From Cupriavidus neocaledonicus (lineage in GTDB: Bacteria; Pseudomonadota; Gammaproteobacteria; Burkholderiales; Burkholderiaceae): a stretch of 64,000 nt of DNA. Made by a program: the position numbers and the translations under genes. This document shows, piece after piece, positions 56,373 to 64,000 of this stretch; within the stretch, counting starts at the first letter, position 1; each line of letters opens with the position of its first letter. The notes below the pieces were generated by a model. That model saw only the letters and a list, made by a program, of their open reading frames with translations. It made no database searches and had not been told where the DNA came from. The stretch covers positions 39,695 to 103,694 of the forward strand of contig NZ_AQUR01000085.1 in the NCBI RefSeq assembly GCF_000372525.1. The letters are read 5' to 3'.

Positions 56373-57155
56373 TCAGGAGAACACGGCGGCACAGCCGCCG
56401 ATGCCGGTGATATGCATGGACAGGCGGTCGCCGGCCTGCACGGGAATCAGCGCCGCCAGCGAGCCCGACAGGATGGTCTCGCCGGCCAGCAGGGCAATGC
56501 CGTAGCTGCCCAGGGTGTTGGCCAGCCACGCCACCGCGTCGGCGGGGTGGCCCAGCGCGGCGCTGCCCAGGCCGGTGGCGACGCATTCGCCGTTCTTGTC
56601 GAGCGTCATCGCGCACGCGGCCAGGTCCACCGCATGCGGGCTCACGCGCTCGTCGCCGAGCACATAGACGCCGCACGAGGCGTTGTCGGCAACGGTGTCC
56701 TCGATGCGGATGCGCCAGTCGCGGATGCGCGAGTCGACGATCTCGAAGCACGCCGCCACCGCCTCGGTGGCGTCGAGCACGTCGTCGCGCGTCACGCCCG
56801 GGCCGCGCAGGTCGCGCCGCAGGAAAAAGGCGATCTCGCCCTCGGCGCGCGGCTGGATCAGCGACGCTGTGGGAATGGGCTGGCCGGCGGCGTAGTGCAT
56901 GCTCTGCAGCAGGATGCCGAAGTCGGGCTGGTGCACGTCGAGCATCTGCTGCACGGCGGCGCTGGTCACGCCGATCTTCTTGCCGGTGACGCGGTCGCCG
57001 GCCGCGAGCCGGTGGGCGACGAAGCCCTGCTGGATGCGGTAGGCGGCGCCGACATCCAGCGCCAGGCCGCGGCCGCTGAGCGGCGGCACCGGCGTGCGCG
57101 TGACCAGTGCGTGGTGGAGTTCGTTGCTGAGCGTGGTGATCAGGTCGGCATTCAT
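56373..57155 (-). CDS. mhpD: 2-oxopent-4-enoate (2-keto-4-pentenoate) hydratase
   Basis: A 260-residue fumarylacetoacetase-superfamily hydratase of the MhpD/BphH/TesE type. It adds water to 2-hydroxydienoates from meta-cleavage. Metal and active-site segments are visible: GKKIGVTSAAVQQMLDVHQPDFG, the acidic AEGEIAFFL, and the FEIVDSRI strand. It supplies the aldolase encoded two genes downstream. Whether it prefers a C5 or a C6 (steroid-derived) dienoate is not clear from sequence. Confidence 0.92.
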   Translation of the reverse strand: MNADLITTLSNELHHALVTRTPVPPLSGRGLALDVGAAYRIQQGFVAHRLAAGDRVTGKKIGVTSAAVQQMLDVHQPDFGILLQSMHYAAGQPIPTASLIQPRAEGEIAFFLRRDLRGPGVTRDDVLDATEAVAACFEIVDSRIRDWRIRIEDTVADNASCGVYVLGDERVSPHAVDLAACAMTLDKNGECVATGLGSAALGHPADAVAWLANTLGSYGIALLAGETILSGSLAALIPVQAGDRLSMHITGIGGCAAVFS

Positions 57156-57212
57156 GGCACGAAAAAGGGGTGGTCCGCGCGGCCAAGCAGGCGGCGCGGA
57201 CCGGGACCAGGG

Positions 57213-58784
57213 TCAGAACGAGTACTTGGCGTTGAAGGCCACGTAGTCGCGGTCGGCCAGCGGGCGGTTGACGATGTTGGCGCCGCCGATGAACGCGGCG
57301 TAGGTCAGGTTGAGCTCCAGGTTGTTCAGGTACTTGAAAGTCAGCCCGACGCTGGCGCGCTTGTCGCCATAGCCCATCAGCGTGCCGAAGGCGCCGGCCA
57401 CCGCCGACCTGCCGCTGAACTGCTGCGCATAGGTCAGCGGCACGGTGACGTCCCAGCCGTCGAACACGTTGTTGTAGGTCAGCGACCAGCCCACCTGGAC
57501 CGCCGCCGAGTTGCGCGTGTTCGACAGCTTGCTGAAGCCCATCACCGGGTCCACGTCAAGCACGTGCAGGTACGAGACTTCGCCCAGCAGCGACTGCGAA
57601 TCGGCGAGGAAGGTCGGCCCCACCGAGTAGATCGCGGACAGGTTGCCCTGCAGCGCCTTGCCGCGCGAGGCGGTGGGCGACCCCGCCACGTCCACCAGCA
57701 TCGGTATGCCGTCCTTGTAGCTGACTTCACCGGCGACGTTGGCGCCGAGCAGCTGCGTCGAGAAGCTGGCGCCGGTCAGGTTGATGCCGCCGTAGAACTT
57801 CTGCTGGTACTGCAGCGTGGGGAACAGCGAGGTGACCACGCTCGGGTTCTTGTCGTGGTAGCGCAACTGGTAGATGCCGATCTCGGTGTCCTCGAACACG
57901 CGGAAGCGGGCACCGACACCCCACTGGCCCCAGTCGGACGGGCGGATATCCGGGCCGCGCGGGATGTTGAAGCCCGGCCCGATGATGAACTCGGCGCCGG
58001 GTCCGACCACGTCGGTGGTGCTGAAATAGCTGCCCGGGGCGAACATCTGGTTCGGCTTGTAGGTGAACTGGTAGTAGCCCATCAGGCTGAACGTCGGCGT
58101 GACCTGCAGCTGCAGCGAGGCCTGTGGCACCGGCAGCAGGATGTCCTTGACCTCGGCGCCGGGCACGAAGGCCTTGGTGGCATCTGCGGGCCCTTGCGCG
58201 CCGGCGATGTTGGCGAAGAACAGGCTCTCGCCCCACGCCACCACCTGGTTGCCCAGCTTGAAGCTCAGCTGCGTGCCGCCGATCGGCGTGGCGCCGTAGA
58301 CATAGGCGTCGAGCAGCTGTGCGCGGTGCTCGTGGTAGTCCTTCGCCGACTCGGTGAACTGGTTGAACGGCCCGCTGTGGTTGACCGTGAAGGGCGCGTT
58401 GTTGGAGTTGGTGCCGCTGTAGGCCCAGTCGTAGAACACGCTGCCGCGCAGCAGCGCGCCGAATTCGCCGCGCTTCAGGTGCGCCTCGCCCAGCAGCGAG
58501 ACACGGTTCGCGGTCATGTCGCCGCGCTTGAAGTTGCGGTCGCCGTCGTCGCCGTTGATATTGGCCGGGCTCAGCAGCGCGTCGCTCTGGCGGCCGGTGC
58601 GCACCGCAGCGCCGTAGGACGCGGTGACGCTGTAGTCGAGCGTGGTGTCGTTGCCGAAGTCGATGGTGTCGCCGGCTTGCGCGGGCTGCGCGAGCAGCGC
58701 GGCCAGCGCCGTCAGGGCCGCTGCCGCGGCGATGGGCCGCAGCCGGTTGCGGCGCTGCTGTGGCCCGCGTGGTGGTTGGTGCAT
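57213..58784 (-). CDS. DUF1302 family outer-membrane protein
   Basis: A 523-residue predicted beta-barrel. A basic N-terminus and signal end in LLAQPAQA, after which the DUF1302 domain runs to the C-terminal F (FNAKYSF). In betaproteobacteria and pseudomonads the family accompanies degradation of steroids, terpenoids and other hydrophobic compounds and is thought to help their uptake, usually with a DUF1329 protein, which is absent here. The start at 58784 follows GGGGAGACCACC; the frame runs further upstream without support. It lies between SDR and hydratase genes in the catabolic operon. Confidence 0.88.
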   Translation of the reverse strand: MHQPPRGPQQRRNRLRPIAAAAALTALAALLAQPAQAGDTIDFGNDTTLDYSVTASYGAAVRTGRQSDALLSPANINGDDGDRNFKRGDMTANRVSLLGEAHLKRGEFGALLRGSVFYDWAYSGTNSNNAPFTVNHSGPFNQFTESAKDYHEHRAQLLDAYVYGATPIGGTQLSFKLGNQVVAWGESLFFANIAGAQGPADATKAFVPGAEVKDILLPVPQASLQLQVTPTFSLMGYYQFTYKPNQMFAPGSYFSTTDVVGPGAEFIIGPGFNIPRGPDIRPSDWGQWGVGARFRVFEDTEIGIYQLRYHDKNPSVVTSLFPTLQYQQKFYGGINLTGASFSTQLLGANVAGEVSYKDGIPMLVDVAGSPTASRGKALQGNLSAIYSVGPTFLADSQSLLGEVSYLHVLDVDPVMGFSKLSNTRNSAAVQVGWSLTYNNVFDGWDVTVPLTYAQQFSGRSAVAGAFGTLMGYGDKRASVGLTFKYLNNLELNLTYAAFIGGANIVNRPLADRDYVAFNAKYSF

Positions 58785-58943
58785 GGTGGTCTCCCCGTGG
58801 AATCGGTGTTGGTTCATTGCCTGGCACTTCGATCGGCGCTCGCCTGGACGAGAAGCGTAGAGAGGGGGAGCCATGCACAAATCGGCAGAACGGACTAGGC
58901 GGTTTCCCTACGGGCAGCGCCCCAGCCACGGGTCAGCGGTGGC

Positions 58944-59732
58944 TCAGCCGCGGTTCACCGAGGCCGCGTCGAGAAAGGCCGGCCGCTCGCCGCCGCCATC
59001 GATGACGAGGTTGGCGCCGCTCACGTACGAGGCCTGCGGCGATGCCAGGAACAGGCAGGCGGCGGCGATGTCGTCCGGCAGCGCCAGCCGGCCCAGCGGC
59101 ACCGTCGCCGCCATGCTGCGCAGCGCCGCCGGGTCGCCGTAGTGCTGCTGCTGCGAGGTATCGGTCAGCACCATGCCCGGGCTGACCGCGGCCACGCGCA
59201 CGCGCGGCGCCCATTCCACCGCGAGCGTGCGCACCGCGTTGAGGATGCCGGCCTTGGCGGCGCCGTAGGCCGCGGTGCCGGGCGAAGGGCGCAGCGCACT
59301 GACGCTGCCGACGAACAGCTGGGTGCCGCCGCCGGCCTGCTGCTGCATGCGTGCATTGCAGCGCTGGGCCAGCTGCAGCGGCGCCACCAGGTTGAGCCGG
59401 ATCACCGACTCGAGCAACCGCGGCGAGGCGTCGGCAACCAGCGCGAACGGCGCGCCGCCGGCGTTGTGGACCACCGCGTCCAGCGTCGGGCTGGCCTGCG
59501 CGATCTGCGCCAGCATGGCGTCGACCTGTTCCAGGTCGCGGATGTCCGCGGCAATGAAGCGGGCGCTGCGGCCGTTTGCAGCCGGCAGTTCGCGGTCGTC
59601 GGCGGGCGCGGTGCGCCCGCACACGAACACCTGCGCGCCGGCGCGCAGGAAGGCCGCGCTGATGGCGCGGCCGATGCCGCGCATGCCGCCGGTGACCAGC
59701 ACGGTCTGGCCGGTGTAGTCGAATCCTGTCAT
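58944..59732 (-). CDS. SDR-family oxidoreductase
   Basis: A 262-residue short-chain dehydrogenase. The cofactor motif is TGGMRGIG, the structural NAG is in HNAGG, and the catalytic YxxxK is Y-GAA-K, with a Ser upstream in VGSVSA. Adenine-ribose region CGRTAPADDR suggests NADP use. First gene of the minus-strand set, starting 128 bp from the divergent hydrolase gene. It probably oxidises or reduces a ring alcohol or ketone of the upper-pathway substrate. Confidence 0.9.
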   Translation of the reverse strand: MTGFDYTGQTVLVTGGMRGIGRAISAAFLRAGAQVFVCGRTAPADDRELPAANGRSARFIAADIRDLEQVDAMLAQIAQASPTLDAVVHNAGGAPFALVADASPRLLESVIRLNLVAPLQLAQRCNARMQQQAGGGTQLFVGSVSALRPSPGTAAYGAAKAGILNAVRTLAVEWAPRVRVAAVSPGMVLTDTSQQQHYGDPAALRSMAATVPLGRLALPDDIAAACLFLASPQASYVSGANLVIDGGGERPAFLDAASVNRG

Positions 59733-59860
59733 GGGCTTGCCCCGTTTTGCATGGAGCGCCCATCGTAGGAGAAGTGGCGCGGCGGCTCGTAGTCCGAATG
59801 AACGATGCCCGGGGCGGTGGCGCTGCGCAAGATGCTGGGCAAACCAAGGGAGACGCCCTC
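59733..59860. promoter_or_regulatory. Divergent promoter region of the meta-cleavage gene sets
   Basis: A 128-bp gap between the start codons of two divergent operons, so promoters for both must lie here. CATCGT (59761-59766) and its complement ACGATG (59802-59807) flank the centre, about four helical turns apart, and could be a TetR-type operator pair. No consensus promoter hexamers are clear. Confidence 0.35.
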
Positions 59861-60763
59861 ATGTCCGCTACCTCGCAGCACACCGCCCCGATCGCCCCCG
59901 CCACGTCCTCCACGCCAGCTTCGCTTCACCCCAACCTGCCGGTGGGACGCTTCATCACCACCGCCAGGGGCCTGCGCCTGCACTGCCTGGATGCCGGCGC
60001 CGGCGAGCCGGTGGTCTTTATCCACGGCAGCGGGCCGGGCGCGAGCGGGCACAGCAACTTCCGCCACAATGTGCCGGCGTTCGCCGCGGCGGGCTTCCGT
60101 ACCGTAGTGGTGGACCTGCCGGGCTACGGGCTGTCGTCCAAGCCGGACGATGTCGAATACACGCTGGACTTCTTCGTCGCCGCGCTGCGCGAGCAGCTGC
60201 TGGCGCTGGAACTGCCGCGCTGCGTGCTGGTGGGCAATTCTCTGGGCGGCGCGATCGCGCTGCAGTACGCGCTGGATTATCCCGAGCATGTCAGCCGCCT
60301 GGTGATGATGGCGCCCGGCGGCGTGGAGGAGCGCGAAACCTATTTCGAGATGCCGGGCATCCAGCGCATGGTGTCGCTGTTTACCGGCGGCCACATGAAT
60401 CCCGACACCATGCGCCAGCTGCTGCAATTGCTGGTGCACGACGCCAGCCTGGTCACCGACGCGCTGGTCGACGAGCGCATGGCGGTGTGCCGCGAGCAGC
60501 CGCGCGAAGTGCTGGCGACGATGAAGGTGCCCAACCTGACCGCGCGGCTGGGCGGGATCCGCTGCCCGGTGCTGGGCTTCTGGGGCACCGAGGACCAGTT
60601 CAATCCCGCCTCCGGCGCGGCGAAGTTCCTGAGCGGCTGCGGCGATGCGCGCTTTGTCATGATCAACCGCTGCGGCCACTGGGTGATGGTCGAGCACGCG
60701 GCGTACTTCAACCGCGAATGCCTGGGCTTCCTGGGCGATACGGCCCCCGCCGGCGCGGCATAA
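59861..60763 (+). CDS. Alpha/beta hydrolase, meta-cleavage-product C-C hydrolase type
   Basis: A 300-residue hydrolase of the MhpC/BphD/TesD/HsaD group. The oxyanion motif is HGSGPGASGHSNF, nucleophile S127 lies in GNSLGG, the acid is in WGTEDQFNP and the histidine in NRCGHWVMVEH. These enzymes cleave the C-C bond of ring-fission products into a 2-hydroxydienoate plus an acid, feeding the hydratase encoded on the other strand. AAGGGAG precedes the ATG at 59861. Family membership is clear; the precise ring-fission substrate is not. Confidence 0.9.
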   Translation: MSATSQHTAPIAPATSSTPASLHPNLPVGRFITTARGLRLHCLDAGAGEPVVFIHGSGPGASGHSNFRHNVPAFAAAGFRTVVVDLPGYGLSSKPDDVEYTLDFFVAALREQLLALELPRCVLVGNSLGGAIALQYALDYPEHVSRLVMMAPGGVEERETYFEMPGIQRMVSLFTGGHMNPDTMRQLLQLLVHDASLVTDALVDERMAVCREQPREVLATMKVPNLTARLGGIRCPVLGFWGTEDQFNPASGAAKFLSGCGDARFVMINRCGHWVMVEHAAYFNRECLGFLGDTAPAGAA

Positions 60764-60800
60764 TTGCCTGCGCCCACAAGACAAAGACCAAGGAGACATC

Positions 60801-61586
60801 ATGGAATACCCGTATGACCTGTTCGGCCTGCGCGGCAAGGTGGCGGCCATCACCGGGGCCGCGCGCGGCATCGGCGCCGAGACCGCGCGCATGCTCGCGG
60901 CCGCTGGTGCCAGGGTGGCCGTGCTCGACGTGCTGGAAGCCGACGGCAAGGCGACTGCCGAAGCCATCTGCGCCGCCGGCGGCGAAGCCGCGTTCTGGAA
61001 GCTCGACGTCACCCGCGAAGACGAGGTGGCGCGCGTGTTCACCGAGATCGCCGGGCGCTTCGGCGGGCTCGGCATCCTGGTCAACAACGCCGGCATCGAA
61101 GGACCCAATGCGCCCACCCATGAACTGGCGCTGGAGCAATGGCAGCAGGTGATGGCGGTGAACGTGACCGGCACCTTCCTGTGCACCAAGCACGCCATCG
61201 CGCATATGGAGCGCGCCGGCGGCGGCGCCATCGTCAATGTGTCGTCGATGTACGGCATCGCCGGCGGCCCGGACGTGCCGCCTTACCACGCGTCGAAGGC
61301 GGCGGTGCGGATGATGGCCAAGACCGACGCGCTGCTGTACGCCGGCAAGAACATCCGCGCCAATTCGATCCATCCGGGCTTTATCCGCACGCCGATGCTG
61401 GAACACGTGGCGCAGGCCTCGGGGCAGGGCGAGGGGCTGTTCGACTACCTGGGCGGCCTTACGCCCGCGGGCAAGGTGGGCCAGCCGCGCGACATCGCGG
61501 CGGGCATTTTGTACCTGGTGTCCGACGCGGGACGCTACGTCACCGGCGCCGAGCTGGTGATCGACGGCGGCTACACCGCACGCTGA
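60801..61586 (+). CDS. SDR-family oxidoreductase (3-alpha/beta-hydroxysteroid or cyclohexanol dehydrogenase-like)
   Basis: A 261-residue classical SDR. TGAARGIG binds NAD, the Asp in VAVLDVLEADG suggests NAD preference, NNAGIEGP follows, and the active site is S in VSSMYG with YHASK. The C-terminus ends in GAELVIDGGYTA. AAGGAG site at the start; 37 bp after the hydrolase gene and 22 bp before the isomerase-like gene. Likely oxidises a ring hydroxyl before the isomerase step. Substrate not known. Confidence 0.9.
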   Translation: MEYPYDLFGLRGKVAAITGAARGIGAETARMLAAAGARVAVLDVLEADGKATAEAICAAGGEAAFWKLDVTREDEVARVFTEIAGRFGGLGILVNNAGIEGPNAPTHELALEQWQQVMAVNVTGTFLCTKHAIAHMERAGGGAIVNVSSMYGIAGGPDVPPYHASKAAVRMMAKTDALLYAGKNIRANSIHPGFIRTPMLEHVAQASGQGEGLFDYLGGLTPAGKVGQPRDIAAGILYLVSDAGRYVTGAELVIDGGYTAR

Positions 61587-61608
61587 AACCCACCACCAGG
61601 AGCATTCC

Positions 61609-62007
61609 GTGTCCCAGGGGCCCAATCCTCATCCCGACAGCGCCGCGATGAAGGCGACGCTGCTCGCCTATGTCGAGCGCTTCAATGCCGGCGACGCGCA
61701 GGGCGTTGCCGCGCTCTACGCCGACGATGCCATCGTCGAAGACCCGGTTGGCGCGCAGCCGGTCGCCGGCAAGCCCGCCATCCTGGCGTTCTACCAGCAC
61801 GCCATCGCGCTGGGCGCGCGGCTGGAGGTGGTGGCGCCGCCGCGCGGCTCCCACGGCAACGCCGCCGCGCTGACCTTCGCCGTACATGCGCGGCTCGAAG
61901 GGCGGCCGGCGCGCATCGACGTGACCGACATCATGAGCTTCGACGACGACGGCCGCATCCGCAGCATGCGCGCCCACTGGGGCCCGGACGACGTGCATTT
62001 CGTGTAA
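61609..62007 (+). CDS. Ketosteroid-isomerase-like protein (SnoaL/NTF2 fold)
   Basis: A 132-residue NTF2-fold protein strikingly similar to bacterial delta-5-3-ketosteroid isomerase: YVERFNAGDAQGVAALYADD then AIVEDPVG. The three catalytic residues are present at the right spacing, Y21 (oxyanion hole), D45 (general base) and D107 (second oxyanion donor). So it is predicted to shift a C=C bond next to a ketone on a steroid or similar ring. GTG start after CCAGGAG. In operon between SDR and TetR genes. Confidence 0.85.
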   Translation: MSQGPNPHPDSAAMKATLLAYVERFNAGDAQGVAALYADDAIVEDPVGAQPVAGKPAILAFYQHAIALGARLEVVAPPRGSHGNAAALTFAVHARLEGRPARIDVTDIMSFDDDGRIRSMRAHWGPDDVHFV

Positions 62008-62020
62008 GCGCGCCGCGCCG

Positions 62021-62656
62021 ATGGCCCGCCACACCCGCGAGGATGCCGCCGTCACGCGCGCGCGCATCCTCGCCAGCGCGCAGCAGCTGATCCGCCACCG
62101 CGGCCTGCACTGCGTCACCGTCGACGACGTGGCGCGCGCCATCGGCATGACGCGCGGCGCCGTCTACGGGCACTTCCGTTCCCGCGCCGAACTGCTGGGC
62201 GCGCTGCTGTCCTGCGCCGAAGCCGACTTCGCCGCGCGGCTCGCGCCGCTGGCGCAGGGCGGCGCCGGCCCGGACGCACTGGCGCAGGCGTTGCACGCCT
62301 TCCTGGACGGCGATGAACTCGCGCGCCATGTCAGCCTGGTTGCGGCGCTGCTGCAGCACAAGTGCGGCGAGGCCTGCGAACTGTGTCCGCTGCGCGAGCG
62401 CGTGCTGCGCGGCGTCGAATCGCTGCGCGCCACGTTCGCGATGCTGTTGCCCAGCCCGGAGTTGGCCGGCCTGCTGGTGGCGCACCTGTGGGGCCTGCTG
62501 GGCGCGCATGCGATGCATCTGGCGCCCGCCGGCCTGTCAGGCAGCGCCGTGGTGCTGGCCCGGCTGTACCAGGACCACGCGGCGCCGCCCGCCGCGCGCG
62601 CTTCTTGTCGATTCAACGCCACTTCCAATACCGCGCTGATGCGGGATACCCCTTAG
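62021..62656 (+). CDS. TetR/AcrR-family transcriptional regulator
   Basis: A 211-residue repressor. The N-terminal HTH is TVDDVARAIGMTRGAVYGHFRSRAELLGAL. The ligand domain contains an unusual cysteine cluster HKCGEACELCPL (three cysteines near residue 110-117), as in TtgR/AcrR-type regulators with short Cys motifs. It starts 13 bp after the isomerase-like gene, so it is expressed with the plus-strand catabolic operon and probably controls the divergent promoter region at 59.8 kb. Confidence 0.9.
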   Translation: MARHTREDAAVTRARILASAQQLIRHRGLHCVTVDDVARAIGMTRGAVYGHFRSRAELLGALLSCAEADFAARLAPLAQGGAGPDALAQALHAFLDGDELARHVSLVAALLQHKCGEACELCPLRERVLRGVESLRATFAMLLPSPELAGLLVAHLWGLLGAHAMHLAPAGLSGSAVVLARLYQDHAAPPAARASCRFNATSNTALMRDTP

Positions 62657-62743
62657 TCTGCTCGGACGAAGAGGTCCGGCCCGCCGCTGACTACGATGCT
62701 TGCAATAGCCCGGATAAAAGCAGGGCAAGCGCAGGAGACAGCG

Positions 62744-62959
62744 ATGAAGCGGCTGGGATTTCGTTGGGCGGCAGGCCTGGTCGGGGCTGGCGCCGCCATG
62801 GGCGTGGCCTGGGGGCTGGCGATGGATGCCGGCCAGGACGATCGGCCCACGGTGACATTGCACTCCGCCGAAGCCGTCCTGGAGCGCTGCGACGACGCCT
62901 GCGTGCGCAGCCGCGGCGCCGCCGCGCTGGTGGTACTGAGCCAGCGCCCGCCGCAGTAA
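62744..62959 (+). CDS. Small membrane-anchored protein (71 aa), function unknown
   Basis: GCAGGAGACAGCG precedes the ATG. One N-terminal hydrophobic segment (WAAGLVGAGAAMGVAWGLAM) is followed by a polar tail with a cysteine pair C-DDA-C. No family recognised. Stands alone, convergent with the SRPBCC gene. Confidence 0.55.
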   Translation: MKRLGFRWAAGLVGAGAAMGVAWGLAMDAGQDDRPTVTLHSAEAVLERCDDACVRSRGAAALVVLSQRPPQ

Positions 62960-63010
62960 GGCATCAAGTATCGGCCGGCCCGGGCTTCGGGCCGCTCACG
63001 CGCCGCCGGC

Positions 63011-63490
63011 TCAGTTGCGGCTGCGCTGCCGCTGCGCCTGCAGCGCTTCGGCGCGCGCCTTGACGTCGCGTGCCACCTGGTCGAAGCCCTGTTTTACCCA
63101 GGCACCGTGCTCGCGCATGATGGTCTCGGCGTTCAGGCCAAGGAACAGGTCGGTGGTGAAGTAGCGGGTGCGTCCCGGGCCGATCGCTTCCAGGTACTGG
63201 TCGCGCCGCGCCGCGTCCTTGTTCTCGTCGGTCGGGCGCTGTTCCCACGACAGCAGCCGCTCCGGCTCCCACGCCACCAGGTACTCGTTGACCGGGATCA
63301 CCTGGTCGGTGCCGGGAATGCGCACCTGCATGTGCACCATGTCGCCGAGCCGGCCGGTGGTTTCCAGTCCGGGACAGAACGTGTTCCATTCGCCGTAGCG
63401 TGCAAAGTCGGTCAGCACTTCCCACACCAGCGCTGCCGGCGCCTCGATTTCTACCTGGATCGACGTCACCAGATTCTCGGCCTTGGCCAT
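63011..63490 (-). CDS. SRPBCC-domain protein (polyketide cyclase / START-like)
   Basis: A 159-residue protein with the helix-grip fold of the SRPBCC superfamily: IQVEIEAPAALVWEVLTDFARYGEWNTF, central strands, and a long C-terminal helix GAWVKQGFDQVARDVKARAEAL. Such domains bind hydrophobic ligands in a deep cavity. AAGGAG just before the ATG fixes the start; the frame runs on upstream without a ribosome site. A role in binding an intermediate of the neighbouring catabolic cluster is possible but not shown. Confidence 0.85.
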   Translation of the reverse strand: MAKAENLVTSIQVEIEAPAALVWEVLTDFARYGEWNTFCPGLETTGRLGDMVHMQVRIPGTDQVIPVNEYLVAWEPERLLSWEQRPTDENKDAARRDQYLEAIGPGRTRYFTTDLFLGLNAETIMREHGAWVKQGFDQVARDVKARAEALQAQRQRSRN

Positions 63491-63724
63491 GTCTGCTCCT
63501 TCATCAAAGTCATTGGGAAGGGAAACACTAGAGCCACCCGCCGGCGCCCCGCATACCCCGAACGGACGAGTCCGGGTGGACGAAGGCGACGCTATCGCGG
63601 TGATGCAAATTGAGGTTGGCCCCGCGCTCGCGCTGTCCGGCGGCGGCGATGCGCGGCGGGGCCGCATTTCTCCATCTGCTGTGAGCTTGGTGCCGGCCAT
63701 CGGGATGGCCGGCATTTTTTTGGT
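63491..63724. other. Spacer between SRPBCC gene and transposase fragment
   Basis: About 230 bp without a supported gene. It should contain the left end of the insertion sequence, but no convincing terminal inverted repeat or target duplication could be identified without the other end, which is outside the window. Confidence 0.4.
63692..63721 (+). terminator. Terminator-like hairpin beside the transposase stop
   Basis: A perfect 10-bp inverted repeat (GCCGGCCATC and its complement, two bases between) is followed by A and seven Ts. It is oriented to stop plus-strand transcription heading into the transposase gene, so it may shield the element from outside transcription. Confidence 0.65.
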
Positions 63725-64000
63725 TCAACGAGGAATTCCGGGGAAGGCAGCCTTGATCTTCAGGAAGAAGTATTCCTCGTCACGGTAGCCATAGGCTCGG
63801 CGCTTGATGACTTTGATGGTGTTGTTGATGCCCTCAACGACGCTGGTATTCAGCGGATGGCGGCATCGGGCAAGGATGCCGTGCCAATACGCTTTCAGGC
63901 GCTGGGCGAACAGTTCGAGGGCAGGTATTCGGCTCTGCCTTGCTTGTTCGCACCAATGCTCCCACGCCTTTTGCGCCCATCCCGGGCGGCGATAGAACCA
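63725..64000 (-). mobile_element. ISL3-family transposase, C-terminal fragment (cut by window edge)
   Basis: On the minus strand the frame enters at the right edge and runs 91 residues to a TGA at 63725-63727. The tail contains LARCRHPLNTSVVEGINNTI then KVIKRRAYGYRDEEYFFLKI. This is the characteristic end of ISL3-family DDE transposases, with the final catalytic Glu in VVEGINN. Only the 3-prime end is visible, so completeness and activity cannot be judged. Confidence 0.88.

Noticed and set aside
62977..62993. GGCCCG-N5-CGGGCC repeat between the convergent small-protein and SRPBCC genes
   Set aside because: A short GC hairpin without a T-run is common by chance in DNA of this composition.
63524..63545. 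GGCTCTAG on the minus strand as a possible ISL3 terminal repeat
   Set aside because: Its orientation points away from the transposase; an inward-facing end would be needed, and the second end is not in the window.

Overview
The window is GC-rich DNA of a Gram-negative motile betaproteobacterium. Gene content and protein style (fliLMNOPQR beside acnB, XapX and DoxX proteins, many TAT or lipoprotein signals, Burkholderiales-type regulators) point to Cupriavidus or a close relative, probably its second chromosome or chromid. The genus and replicon are inferences, not shown by any marker gene here. No rRNA, tRNA or CRISPR was found. The only mobile element is an ISL3-type transposase fragment at the right edge.

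Layout, left to right. 1-11.5 kb: the end of a sulfonate-type ABC binding protein, a TAT-exported phospholipase C with a small lipoprotein, a large-subunit catalase (katE), a DUF2795 protein, a chemoreceptor, a PLP dehydratase, the RNA ligase rtcB, and a DUF2092 lipoprotein followed by an exported Asn/Val-repeat protein. 11.5-19.2 kb: the flagellar operon fliLMNOPQR (minus strand), then the divergent acnB, which has an AT-rich palindromic operator candidate and a clear terminator. 19.3-27.4 kb: housekeeping and accessory genes (glutathione transferase, sorbosone dehydrogenase, EamA exporter, methyltransferase, vapBC, a LysR regulator, acyl-CoA dehydrogenase). 27.6-34.8 kb: a CzcCBA-like heavy-metal efflux operon, an envelope protein with three CX10C repeats, and a CsbD protein. 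34.9-38.8 kb: a GntR regulator with a likely autoregulatory site, a TPP-dependent acetolactate-synthase-like enzyme, and a YddG-like exporter.

38.8-52.6 kb is the most distinctive block. A seven-gene minus-strand operon (YcaC-like cysteine hydrolase, haloperoxidase-like alpha/beta hydrolase, TAT-exported amidohydrolase with a Cys/His-rich tail, DoxX, MFS exporter, XapX, porin), followed by a receiver-only protein, faces a FixJ-type response regulator and a 1722-residue kinase-like/STAND ATPase/GAF/histidine-kinase protein. Together they look like a signal-controlled uptake, hydrolysis and export system for an unidentified small molecule.

52.7-64 kb: a secreted SurE-type phosphatase with a lipoprotein, then two divergent gene sets forming a lower meta-cleavage pathway (SDR, DUF1302 outer-membrane protein, hydratase, acylating aldehyde dehydrogenase and aldolase on minus; C-C hydrolase, SDR, ketosteroid-isomerase-like protein and TetR on plus). 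No ring-cleaving dioxygenase is visible. The ketosteroid-isomerase-like gene suggests a steroid-like or other alicyclic substrate. An SRPBCC protein and the transposase remnant close the window.
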